64,000 nucleotides of DNA, from contig JAFKHH010000022.1 in assembly GCA_017306865.1 (NCBI GenBank), positions 1 through 64,000 on the forward strand, written 5' to 3'. The DNA comes from Filimonas sp. Lineage in GTDB: Bacteria; Bacteroidota; Bacteroidia; Chitinophagales; Chitinophagaceae. The position numbers and the translations under genes were made by a program. Numbering within the stretch: position 1 is the first letter of the stretch; each line of letters opens with the position of its first letter. The notes under the pieces are model-generated. The model had not been told where the DNA came from. It did no database searches and saw only the letters and a list, made by a program, of their open reading frames with translations. Shown here one piece after another: positions 8,310 to 16,274 of the stretch.

Positions 8310-8317
8310 CAAAACTA
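8310..8317 (-). promoter_or_regulatory. -7 element of the hemN promoter
   Basis: The minus strand reads TAGTTTTG, matching TAnnTTTG, 15 bases before the hemN start codon. A TTG lies 17 bases further upstream, slightly short of the usual 19-21 spacing. Confidence 0.5.
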
Positions 8318-8339
8318 TTATGACTGATGCGCGGCAATT

Positions 8340-8353
8340 ATGACTTTCATCAT
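8340..8353. promoter_or_regulatory. candidate Crp/Fnr-family site ATGA-N6-TCAT
   Basis: ATGA and TCAT form a perfect dyad with 6-base spacing, containing the TGA-N6-TCA core used by Crp/Fnr proteins. It lies between hemN and the Fnr-type gene. Its centre is about 41 bp upstream of the start site predicted for hemN from the TAGTTTTG element, which is the class II activator position. Binding is inferred. Confidence 0.5.
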
Positions 8354-8429
8354 GCAAGTAAAAAGTACTGTCACAGTTGTGTAATAAATGCTTGTTTAGG
8401 CTATTTTCGGCTATCCGGGATAATTAAAG

Positions 8430-8437
8430 TATTTTTG
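8430..8437 (+). promoter_or_regulatory. -7 element of the Fnr-type regulator gene
   Basis: TATTTTTG matches TAnnTTTG and ends 21 bases before the ATG at 8459. No TTG is seen at the -33 position. This element would lie inside the gene if the upstream in-frame start at 8327 were used, so it also favours the 8459 start. Confidence 0.5.
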
Positions 8438-8458
8438 CGCAAAGCAAAGGACCCGTCT

Positions 8459-9169
8459 ATGAAGAATGTTTTTGAATTGACGCAATGCCAATCTTGTGAA
8501 CAACGCTTCACTTCAGTACTTTGTAAAGCCCGTGCTGAATACCTTACAGAGATAGACGATCACAAAATTCTCAATCAATACAAAAAAGGACAGGTGCTTT
8601 TCAATGAAGGTGCTTCTCCTTTTGGTGTTTACTGCATCAGTAGCGGTAAAGTAAAATTGTCTCATCTCGGAGATGATGGCAAGGAACAGATTGTGCGCTT
8701 GCTGCGTGATGGCGATTTGCTTGGGTATAGAGCATTGCTTAGTGGCGAGCGCTATACAGCATCTGCCGTGGCACTGGAGGATACTCATGTTTGCTTTATC
8801 CCTAAAGAATTATTTATCAGAGTCTTAAAAAGTGATGCCAATCTCTCTTTTGAGATGATGAAATTATTGAGCAACGACCTGCATAAGGCCGAATTAAAAA
8901 TAACACACCTTGCTCAAAAGCCTGTGCGCGAACGCCTGGCTGAAACTTTACTTTTTATAAAAGAAACATATGGCTATGAGGGTGACGGTATAACCCTGAA
9001 TGTACGCCTGTCCCGCGATGAAATAGCGAATCTTGTTGGTACTGCTACCGAGTCTATTATCCGCTTACTTTCTGAGTTTAAAAAAGATGGTATGTTAGAG
9101 CTGGATGGTAAAAAAATAAAAATTACCAATGCAAAAGATTTACTTCGGGCTGCTAACCTGCAAGACTAA
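8459..9169 (+). CDS. Crp/Fnr-family transcriptional regulator
   Basis: This 236-residue regulator has a cyclic-nucleotide-binding-type barrel at residues 30-140 (FNEGASPFGVYCISSGKVKL, later DGDLLGYRALLSGE). A Crp-type winged helix follows at about 160-225, with LSRDEIANLVGTATESIIR as recognition region. The N-terminus has three cysteines (CQSCEQRF then LCKA), so an Fnr-like oxygen-sensing cluster is possible but not proven. I chose the ATG at 8459. The reading frame is open from 8327, but that part looks non-coding and contains the promoter. It is divergent from hemN and directly before the cbb3 genes, so it is the likely regulator of both. Confidence 0.9.
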   Translation: MKNVFELTQCQSCEQRFTSVLCKARAEYLTEIDDHKILNQYKKGQVLFNEGASPFGVYCISSGKVKLSHLGDDGKEQIVRLLRDGDLLGYRALLSGERYTASAVALEDTHVCFIPKELFIRVLKSDANLSFEMMKLLSNDLHKAELKITHLAQKPVRERLAETLLFIKETYGYEGDGITLNVRLSRDEIANLVGTATESIIRLLSEFKKDGMLELDGKKIKITNAKDLLRAANLQD

Positions 9170-9173
9170 ATAC

Positions 9174-9207
9174 TGATAAAAGTCATATTCCCTGTTGAGA
9201 AAACTCA
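9174..9207. promoter_or_regulatory. two adjacent TGA-N6-TCA sites upstream of the hemerythrin-like gene
   Basis: TGA-TAAAAG-TCA lies at 9174-9185 and TGA-GAAAAC-TCA at 9196-9207, the second extending to TGAG-N4-CTCA. Centre-to-centre spacing is 22 bp, two helical turns. A weak -7-like TACCTTGC at 9231-9238 would place the second site near -41. Both match the Crp/Fnr core and are within 90 bases of the next start codon. Confidence 0.45.
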
Positions 9208-9257
9208 TGCGCAGTCTTTGACATGCAGATTACCTTGCAACTTAAAAATGGGGATAT

Positions 9258-9761
9258 ATGTTGCAACAGGGGCTGCATAATTCTGATCTACAAACGCTTT
9301 CAACAATAGAGTTGTGTGATTTCATTGAAAATGAATATCATAACAGGATAAAGCAGTATTGCTGCAATGTACAGGTATTCCTGGAGGCTAACCCTCACAT
9401 CCAGGATCTTCCTTTTTCTACTGCTGAACTTTTTCACCTGCTTACAGACAAACTCTGCGCGGAATTGAACTCTCTTTTACTTAAAGAATCAGGGATTGTA
9501 TTCCCATTTATCCGTCAGCAGGCAAAAACATTTCCGGCTCAGAATTGTATTGAAATAAAAGCCGCAGATACCATAAGGATAAAGCAGGATATTATTACCA
9601 TGTTGCTTCAGAAGATCAGGGCATTATTTAATAATTATACGAATCAACCAGCATGGACAAACCAACTGAAGATTTGTGTAGGGGAGTTATTTAATCTTGA
9701 GCAAACAGTACTTCAATGGATACATACGGAGCAATACCAGTTGTTTCCAAAATTCAAATAA
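9258..9761 (+). CDS. degenerate hemerythrin / RIC (ScdA/YtfE)-like protein
   Basis: This 167-residue helical protein is not a confident family match, but it resembles the hemerythrin domain of iron-sulfur repair proteins. IENEYHNRIKQ resembles the first ligand helix, LLLKESGIVFPFI the EE-vLFP region, and the C-terminal LEQTVLQWIHTEQYQLFPKF the final ligand helix. The His at LKES and the mid-protein His expected for a di-iron site are not present in those places, so the metal site looks incomplete. It sits between the Fnr-type gene and ccoI with 26 bases to the latter. A role in nitrosative stress or oxidase maturation is a guess from context. Confidence 0.5.
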   Translation: MLQQGLHNSDLQTLSTIELCDFIENEYHNRIKQYCCNVQVFLEANPHIQDLPFSTAELFHLLTDKLCAELNSLLLKESGIVFPFIRQQAKTFPAQNCIEIKAADTIRIKQDIITMLLQKIRALFNNYTNQPAWTNQLKICVGELFNLEQTVLQWIHTEQYQLFPKFK

Positions 9762-9787
9762 ATGACAAGCAGGCAAATTGAGCGCGT

Positions 9788-12196
9788 ATGGAACAGGTAG
9801 GAACACAAACTGAAACAAAATGTTATCACTGTGGCGAAGACTGCACTAGCGAAATAATTCATGCGTATGATAAAACATTTTGTTGCGCAGGCTGCAAAAT
9901 GGTATATGGCATACTTGCAGAAAGTAATCTGTGTGAATATTATGAAATAAACCAGGCGCCAGGTATTAATCAACGACAGGCAGTCAGGGAAAACAAGTTT
10001 TCATTTTTGGACGATATTTCCATCGCGCAAAAGCTCATTTCTTTCAAAGATGAGGAAAGAACGCATGTTACCTTTTATTTACCTCAGATACATTGCAGTA
10101 GCTGTTTGTGGCTACTGGAAAATTTACATAAACTGAATAATAATGTCATTTCCTCTACGGTAAACTTTGCGCGGAAAGAAGTGGAAGTGATTTTCCTGCA
10201 TGGAAAAGTATCCCTTAAGAAAGTAGCTGAATTATTAACTGCTGTTGGGTATGAACCATACATCAGTCTTCAAAATATAACAGCCTCCAAGCCTAAAGCC
10301 AATAGAGATAAACTATATAAACTTGGCGTAGCTGGTTTCTGTTTTGCTAACATTATGCTCCTTAGTTTTCCGGAATACCTGGGTGTAGATGCTAAAGAGC
10401 AAGGGCTTTTACATGTATTCAGATGGATAAATGTAATCCTAAGTCTGCCCGTATTTTTTTACAGTGCGACAGAATTTTATCAGAGCGCATGGAAGAGTTT
10501 GAAACATGGATTTTTAAATATAGATGCGCCCATTGTATTAGCTATTATAGTTACTTTTTGCCGAAGCATATATGAAGTACTTACCCAAACTGGTGGTGGC
10601 TATTTTGATTCTATGAGCGGCATTGTATTCTTTATGTTGGTTGGGAGGGTATTACAAAACAGAACATATGACCATTTGAATTTTGAGAGAGATTATACGG
10701 CCTATTTTCCTGTAGCAGTTACCTTAATAAAAGATAATAAAGAACAAGCCATTGCACTACCAGACATAAAGCTTAATGATACATTACTTATTCATAGCCA
10801 GGAGCTGATTCCGGCAGATGGTATTCTTACCCGTGGCAAAGCGTTGATCGACTATAGCTTTGTGACAGGCGAAAGCATGCCGGTAGAAAAAGAAATGGGA
10901 GAGATTGTTTATGCTGGTGGAAAACAACTGAGCGGTAACATAGAAATACTGGTAGTAAAAGAAGTGTCGCAAAGTTACTTGACAAGATTGTGGAATAGGG
11001 ATGAGCTTAAGCAAAAGAAAAATGACGAAACCAAATCCTTTGTTCATTTCTTAAGCAAATATTTTACCGTCATTGTTCTAACGATAGCATTCTCTGGTGC
11101 ATTATACTGGTTTTTCCGGGATAAGTCTGTGATGTGGAATGCTTTTACGGCCGTATTGATAGTGGCATGCCCGTGCGCGTTATTACTATGCAACACGTTT
11201 ACAAATGGCAATATCCTACGCATTCTTTCTAACAGGAAATTGTACTTGCGCAACGCACAGACGATAGAAGATATAGCAAATGTAGACTTGGTTGTTTTTG
11301 ATAAAACGGGAACATTAACCACCGGTTCTTTCTTTGATATACAATATGATGGAAGACCATTAACAGAAGAGATAAAACAAAAAATAGCATTACTAGCTTC
11401 TCAGTCAGTACACCCGATGAGTAAGTCTATAGCTGCATTATATCCGCGAAGAAATACCGGAGAGGTCGTCGCGTTTACTGAAGTAGCGGGAAAAGGAATA
11501 GAAGGTATTATACAAGGAGATCTTGTAACATTGGGTTCAAGGGAATATGTGACCGGAAGTACAGAAAAAGATTTTGATTCTGGCGTATATGTTGCGATAG
11601 AAGGCTCATTACTCGGAAAATTCAGTTTCAAAAATCATTATAGGGAAAATGTCGCTTCCCTTATTCAACGGCTGCAAAAGAGATACCCGATAGCCATTCT
11701 TAGCGGAGACAACGAAAGCGAAAAAAGATACCTGAAGTTATTGTTAGGAGAAAATGCGGACACATACTTTAACCAGAAACCGGAGGATAAACTAGCGTTT
11801 ATTAAAAAGAAACAGGCGGAGGGGCATAAAGTAATGATGATAGGTGATGGTCTGAACGATGCTGGCGCGCTAAAGCAGGCAGATGCAGGCATCTCTGTAA
11901 CAGAGGATAGCAACAATTTTACACCTGCCAGTGATGCCATCTTAGAAGCAAAAGAATTGAATAATTTACCCCGTTTTATTGCTTTTTGTAAAGCGAATGG
12001 TGTGATTATTATGATAGCCTTTATTATCTCTATCTTATATAATATTGCTGGTATTTACTTTGCGGTTACCGGGCGCTTGTCCCCAATGATTGCTGCAATA
12101 TTAATGCCCTCCAGTAGTATTAGCATCCTTCTTATAACTTTTGGCCTGAGTAACCTGTTGGCAAAAAAAGTATTTCGAAATTCTGGCGCTAACTAA
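9788..12196 (+). CDS. ccoI: copper-translocating P-type ATPase CcoI/FixI
   Basis: This 802-residue P1B ATPase delivers copper for assembly of cbb3 oxidase. The N-terminus has a cysteine cluster (C12, C15, C19, C32, C33, C36), then an HMA-like metal site H102-CSSC-L. Membrane helices follow, with the copper motif C461-P-C463 and the phosphorylation motif DKTGT at D505. TGES and GDGLNDAGAL motifs are present. The extra N-terminal cysteine domain is typical of CcoI rather than CopA. It precedes ccoS and the oxidase genes, though a strong terminator-like palindrome directly after the stop suggests separate transcription. Confidence 0.95.
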   Translation: MEQVGTQTETKCYHCGEDCTSEIIHAYDKTFCCAGCKMVYGILAESNLCEYYEINQAPGINQRQAVRENKFSFLDDISIAQKLISFKDEERTHVTFYLPQIHCSSCLWLLENLHKLNNNVISSTVNFARKEVEVIFLHGKVSLKKVAELLTAVGYEPYISLQNITASKPKANRDKLYKLGVAGFCFANIMLLSFPEYLGVDAKEQGLLHVFRWINVILSLPVFFYSATEFYQSAWKSLKHGFLNIDAPIVLAIIVTFCRSIYEVLTQTGGGYFDSMSGIVFFMLVGRVLQNRTYDHLNFERDYTAYFPVAVTLIKDNKEQAIALPDIKLNDTLLIHSQELIPADGILTRGKALIDYSFVTGESMPVEKEMGEIVYAGGKQLSGNIEILVVKEVSQSYLTRLWNRDELKQKKNDETKSFVHFLSKYFTVIVLTIAFSGALYWFFRDKSVMWNAFTAVLIVACPCALLLCNTFTNGNILRILSNRKLYLRNAQTIEDIANVDLVVFDKTGTLTTGSFFDIQYDGRPLTEEIKQKIALLASQSVHPMSKSIAALYPRRNTGEVVAFTEVAGKGIEGIIQGDLVTLGSREYVTGSTEKDFDSGVYVAIEGSLLGKFSFKNHYRENVASLIQRLQKRYPIAILSGDNESEKRYLKLLLGENADTYFNQKPEDKLAFIKKKQAEGHKVMMIGDGLNDAGALKQADAGISVTEDSNNFTPASDAILEAKELNNLPRFIAFCKANGVIIMIAFIISILYNIAGIYFAVTGRLSPMIAAILMPSSSISILLITFGLSNLLAKKVFRNSGAN

Positions 12197-12244
12197 TAAA
12201 CTGCCGGATGCATCTCTTTTAGAGATACATCCGGCAGTTTATTA
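12194..12244. terminator. 51-base palindromic terminator after ccoI
   Basis: The hairpin starts on the ccoI stop codon itself. TAATAAACTGCCGGATG pairs with CATCCGGCAGTTTATTA, with an inner ATCTCT/AGAGAT stem. It is long and nearly perfect, and the T-rich end suits an intrinsic terminator. From 12245 to 12461 only a candidate Fnr site and a weak -7 element are visible. Confidence 0.8.
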
Positions 12245-12379
12245 AAAACCATGCAAACAATTCCATATTCATACGCGTATATAACCTTGATTTACCGTAA
12301 GCGAGTGTATTTGTATCCCCTTCCCGCACATTCGTTTCGTTTTTCTTGTACTTCCCCTTACTCCGGCTACTGCCCGGCA

Positions 12380-12391
12380 TGACAAAAATCA
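12380..12391. promoter_or_regulatory. TGA-N6-TCA site upstream of the ccoS-ccoNO operon
   Basis: TGA-CAAAAA-TCA matches the Crp/Fnr core. A weak -7 element TAATTTCG at 12437-12444 would place its centre near -63. It lies 71 bases before ccoS in an otherwise featureless gap. Chance matches of this short core do occur; one lies at 41981-41992. Confidence 0.35.
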
Positions 12392-12461
12392 CCTTTTCAA
12401 GTGAGTAATATCATAGTCGTGCCCATAGAGCTAATTTAATTTCGCATTAACATTTTCAGAA

Positions 12462-12626
12462 ATGAGTGTCATTATCCTTTTACTCATCGCAAGCATAAGT
12501 GTAGCTGCATTATTCCTGTTCGCCTTTATATGGAATGTAAAAAGCGGACAGTATGATGATGATATCAGTCCACCTATGAGAATGCTGCTGGATGATAAGA
12601 AAAGCAAAGACGACGCTGAAGGTTAA
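12462..12626 (+). CDS. ccoS: cbb3 oxidase assembly protein CcoS
   Basis: This 54-residue protein starts MSVIILLLIASISVAALFLF and has one membrane helix, followed by FIWNVKSGQYDD and a charged tail. This is the standard CcoS pattern: short helix, then the W-x-V-x-S/N-GQ(Y/F)-D/E-D motif. CcoS is needed for cofactor insertion into cbb3 oxidase. It lies 43 bases upstream of ccoNO, and its end overlaps in another frame with the untranslated start of the ccoNO reading frame. Confidence 0.93.
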   Translation: MSVIILLLIASISVAALFLFAFIWNVKSGQYDDDISPPMRMLLDDKKSKDDAEG

Positions 12627-12669
12627 CCCTTTTTCTAGCACACAGAATCACTTAAATAGAATTAAACAA

Positions 12670-14856
12670 ATGCAGGTAGAGAAATTTTACTACGACAACA
12701 AGATTGTAAAAATGTTTGCCTACGCTACTATTTTGTGGGGAGTGGTTGGTATGCTTGCCGGTTTGCTGGCGGCAATACAGATATACCTACCCGGAGCAAA
12801 CTTTAATATGCCTGTCACAACCTTTGGTCGCGTAAGGCCCGTTCACACAAACGCTGTCATTTTTGCCTTTGTCGGAAATGGTATTTTCATGGGCGTTTAT
12901 TACTCTTTACAACGCTTGTGCAAAGCCAGGATGTATAGCGATATGCTAAGTAAAATACATTTCTGGGGCTGGCAGCTTATTATAGTAGCCGCAGCCATTA
13001 CTTTACTAGCCGGCTATACAACAGGTAAAGAATATGCAGAACTGGAATGGCCTATTGACATTGCCATCACACTCATTTGGGTAGTGTTTGGTATAAACAT
13101 GTTTGGCACCATTCTCAAAAGACGCGAACGTCACCTGTATGTAGCCATCTGGTTTTACATAGCCACATGGATCACTGTTGCCATGCTGCATATTGTAAAT
13201 TCTATTGAGCTACCATTTAGCTTTATGAAAAGCTATAGCTGGTATGCAGGTGTGCAAGATGCCTTAGTACAATGGTGGTACGGACATAATGCCGTTGCAT
13301 TCTTCCTTACAACTCCGTACCTCGGCCTCATGTATTACTTCCTGCCAAAGGCGGCCAACAGACCTATTTACAGCTATCGCTTATCCATCATACATTTTTG
13401 GGCATTGATTTTTATTTATATCTGGGCAGGGCCGCACCACCTGTTGTACACAGCATTGCCGGATTGGGCGCAAAGTTTGGGGGTTGTGTTCAGTGTAATG
13501 CTTATTGCACCTAGTTGGGGCGGCATGCTCAACGGTTTGTTTACGTTACGCGGCGCATGGGACAAAGTAAGGGAAGACCCGGTTCTGAAATTTATGGTTG
13601 TTGCTGTAACGTGCTATGGTATGGCAACATTCGAAGGGCCGTTGTTAAGTTTAAAAAGCGTAAACGCGATCTCACACTTTACCGACTGGACTATTGCGCA
13701 CGTACATATTGGTGCATTAGGCTGGAATGGGTTCCTTACATTCAGCGTATTGTATTGGCTTATACCAAAGATCTTCAAAACACAATTGTATTCTAAGAAA
13801 CTCGCAAATACGCATTTCTGGATCGGTACAATCGGTATAGTCGTGTATGCAATTCCTTTGTATTGGGCGGGCTTTGAGCAAAGCACTATGTGGAAAGCAT
13901 TCAACGAAGAAGGGGGATTGAAATTCTCTTTCATAGAAACTGTTACCAGCATTATACCAATGTATGTAGCTAGAAGCCTTGGTGGTCTCCTCTACCTGGT
14001 AGGCGTATTCGTGATGGTGTACAACATTGTAAAAACAGTTAAATCTGGTAAACTGGTAGCCAACGAAGAAGCAGAAGCAGCACCACTTTCCAAAGTTGTT
14101 GAAACACATGGTAAAGAACACTGGCACAGGTGGATAGAAAGAAAGCCGGTACAGATGCTCATTTTTAGTCTTATAGCTGTGGCTATAGGAGGCATACTCG
14201 AAATGGTGCCAACATTCTTGGTGAAGTCAAATATTCCAACCATTTCCTCCGTAAAACCATACACACCACTTGAGCTACAAGGTAGAGATATTTATGTGCG
14301 TGAAGGGTGTTATACCTGCCACTCACAAATGGTAAGGCCATTCCGCGATGAAGTAGCACGATATGGTGAATACAGCAAAGCAGGAGAGTTCGTATATGAT
14401 CATCCGTTCCAATGGGGTAGTAAAAGAACGGGGCCAGACCTGGCGAGAGAAGGAGGGAAAAACCCGGATAGCTGGCACTTCATGCACATGTGGGACCCGC
14501 GCAGAACATCAGACAAATCAATCATGCCGCAGTACACATGGTTGTTTAGAGACAATATAGATACAGCTATAACGCCGGCTAAGATTCGCGCTATGCAAAC
14601 ACTCGGCGTGCCGTATGAAAAAGGATATGACCAACTGGCAAATAGTGATCTGAAAGCACAGGCAAAGTCAATAGCTGACGGATTAAAACAAGATACACAG
14701 GTTAAGCAGTTGTCATCAACTGAAGATGGCATAGATCTGAAAAACCTGGAGCAGAAAGAGATCATAGCGCTGATCGCCTACCTGCAACGTATAGGTAAAG
14801 ACATAAAGGCTGAACCAAAGAAAGAAGCACCAATAGTAGAAGTAAGTAATAAATAA
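12670..14856 (+). CDS. ccoNO: cbb3-type cytochrome c oxidase, fused CcoN-CcoO subunits
   Basis: This 728-residue protein joins the heme-copper catalytic subunit CcoN (residues 1 to about 470, about 12 membrane helices) to the monoheme CcoO. The CcoN part shows RPVHTNAVIFAF, WWYGHNAVAFF and HFTDWTIAHVHIGALGWNG, with heme and CuB histidines. The CcoO part has one membrane helix, then the heme c motif C547-YTC-H551 and the axial-Met region SIMPQYTWL. N-O fusion is characteristic of Bacteroidota. I chose the ATG at 12670; the frame is open upstream from 12592 but that overlaps ccoS and has no conserved sequence. It reduces oxygen at the inner membrane with high affinity. Confidence 0.96.
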   Translation: MQVEKFYYDNKIVKMFAYATILWGVVGMLAGLLAAIQIYLPGANFNMPVTTFGRVRPVHTNAVIFAFVGNGIFMGVYYSLQRLCKARMYSDMLSKIHFWGWQLIIVAAAITLLAGYTTGKEYAELEWPIDIAITLIWVVFGINMFGTILKRRERHLYVAIWFYIATWITVAMLHIVNSIELPFSFMKSYSWYAGVQDALVQWWYGHNAVAFFLTTPYLGLMYYFLPKAANRPIYSYRLSIIHFWALIFIYIWAGPHHLLYTALPDWAQSLGVVFSVMLIAPSWGGMLNGLFTLRGAWDKVREDPVLKFMVVAVTCYGMATFEGPLLSLKSVNAISHFTDWTIAHVHIGALGWNGFLTFSVLYWLIPKIFKTQLYSKKLANTHFWIGTIGIVVYAIPLYWAGFEQSTMWKAFNEEGGLKFSFIETVTSIIPMYVARSLGGLLYLVGVFVMVYNIVKTVKSGKLVANEEAEAAPLSKVVETHGKEHWHRWIERKPVQMLIFSLIAVAIGGILEMVPTFLVKSNIPTISSVKPYTPLELQGRDIYVREGCYTCHSQMVRPFRDEVARYGEYSKAGEFVYDHPFQWGSKRTGPDLAREGGKNPDSWHFMHMWDPRRTSDKSIMPQYTWLFRDNIDTAITPAKIRAMQTLGVPYEKGYDQLANSDLKAQAKSIADGLKQDTQVKQLSSTEDGIDLKNLEQKEIIALIAYLQRIGKDIKAEPKKEAPIVEVSNK

Positions 14857-14874
14857 TCGCTGAAAAAATCAGAT

Positions 14875-15036
14875 ATGAAATTCATTAATTATCTCGAAAA
14901 AATTACCGGCGTAAGCATATACGGACTTAGCTCCTTCATGATCTTTTTTATCATCTTTCTCATAGTGCTGTTCTGGGCAGTGAAGGCCGATAAAAAAATG
15001 ATCGAAGAAATCAACCGTATTCCTTTAGATAATTAA
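14875..15036 (+). CDS. ccoQ: CcoQ-like small cbb3 oxidase subunit
   Basis: This 53-residue protein has one membrane helix (about residues 20-38, FMIFFIIFLIVLFWAV) followed by a charged tail ADKKMIEEINRIPLDN. The size, topology and place between the CcoN-CcoO fusion and ccoP are those of CcoQ. The C-terminal IPLD(N/D) motif is common in such proteins. Sequence conservation is low in this family, so position carries much of the call. Confidence 0.85.
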   Translation: MKFINYLEKITGVSIYGLSSFMIFFIIFLIVLFWAVKADKKMIEEINRIPLDN

Positions 15037-15069
15037 CCTGTGGATACTTTAATAAAAAAGCGACTGACG

Positions 15070-16266
15070 ATGAACCAAAATAAACATAAAAAATTACTCA
15101 GAGCAGGAATGCTGGTAGCAGGTATTTGCATAGCTAGCGGTGCTTTTGCTGATGGGCCTCCTAAACCAAGTGAGTTAAACAATGCACTGGCTATTACACT
15201 GGTTTGTGTAATAGCTGGGTTGGCACTAGCTATAGGCATACTGGCAAACGTGGTAATGAATGCCGCAGGCATCTATTTAAAAAAGTATAAAGAATCAAAA
15301 AAAGAAGCGGCAAACATAGCGAAGGTTGTTTCAGTTTTCTTGCTCTGCTTATTAAGCTCATCATTATTTGCAGAGGAGACTGCTACTGCTGCAACAAGTG
15401 TGGCAGCAACATTTGGCGGATTGTCTGCTGGCTCTTTCTACATGCTTATATCTGTAATAGGCCTTGAGATCATCATCATTCTTGCGTTGCTGTACAACCT
15501 CAAAGTGTTGTTGCGTATTGAGAAAAATCCTGTTGTTGCCACTGCTGAAGAAACGACTAGCGTGAAGAAAGATTCTGCATGGAAAAAAATATGGATTAAG
15601 CTGAACAACTTTAAATCTGAAAAAGAAGAAAAAGATTTGTTGCTTGATCATGACTACGACGGCATTAGAGAGCTGGATAACAAACTTCCTCCATGGTGGT
15701 TATATGGCTTCTACGTATGTATCATTTTTGCTGTGGTGTACTTATGGCGATATGAAGTTGCCCATAGTGCACCCTCAAGCCAGGAAGAATTTAAAATGGC
15801 AATGGAAGAGGCTGAGAAACAGAAAGAAGCATACCTGGCAAAAGCTGCAAATAATATAGATGAAAACTCCGTAAAGCAAATGACGGATACAGACGACCTG
15901 GAAGCAGGCAAGAAAGTTTTTACAACAACCTGTGCCGTATGTCACAAAGCTGATGGGGGAGGCATGGTAGGTCCTAATCTTACAGATGATTACTGGTTGC
16001 ATGGCGGGAGTATAAAAGATGTATTTAAGACCATTAAGTATGGTGTGCCAGACAAAGGGATGCAAAGCTGGAAAGATAATTTTTCTCCCAAACAAATAGC
16101 GCAGTTAGCCAGCTACGTAAAATCGTTACATGGCACGAACCCGCCGGGAGCAAAAGAGCCACAAGGTGAATTGTATAAAGATGCTGATGCAGGGGCTGGA
16201 GCAGCTACAACTACTGACAGTACTAAGGCTGCACCCGAAGGCACTACTGCACCAGATAAAAAGTAA
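15070..16266 (+). CDS. ccoP: cbb3 oxidase cytochrome c subunit CcoP (monoheme)
   Basis: This 398-residue protein has N-terminal hydrophobic segments, a further helix at WWLYGFYVCIIFAVVYLWRY, and a periplasmic cytochrome c domain with heme motif C288-AVC-H292. GGGMVGPNLTDDYWLHGG follows. Only one CxxCH is present, whereas proteobacterial CcoP has two. The C-terminus is a low-complexity Ala/Thr/Lys tail. I preferred the ATG at 15070; a GTG at 15040 in the same frame would add 10 residues. The longer N-terminal hydrophobic part is typical of Bacteroidota CcoP. Confidence 0.93.
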   Translation: MNQNKHKKLLRAGMLVAGICIASGAFADGPPKPSELNNALAITLVCVIAGLALAIGILANVVMNAAGIYLKKYKESKKEAANIAKVVSVFLLCLLSSSLFAEETATAATSVAATFGGLSAGSFYMLISVIGLEIIIILALLYNLKVLLRIEKNPVVATAEETTSVKKDSAWKKIWIKLNNFKSEKEEKDLLLDHDYDGIRELDNKLPPWWLYGFYVCIIFAVVYLWRYEVAHSAPSSQEEFKMAMEEAEKQKEAYLAKAANNIDENSVKQMTDTDDLEAGKKVFTTTCAVCHKADGGGMVGPNLTDDYWLHGGSIKDVFKTIKYGVPDKGMQSWKDNFSPKQIAQLASYVKSLHGTNPPGAKEPQGELYKDADAGAGAATTTDSTKAAPEGTTAPDKK

Positions 16267-16274
16267 TAAAAGAA

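Noticed and set aside
8327-8458. Upstream in-frame extension of the Fnr-type gene
   Set aside because: The added residues look random, the segment contains a TAnnTTTG promoter element and the candidate Fnr site, and the ATG at 8459 gives a normal family length.
12592-12669. Upstream start of the ccoNO frame
   Set aside because: It overlaps ccoS and the extra 26 residues have no resemblance to CcoN.
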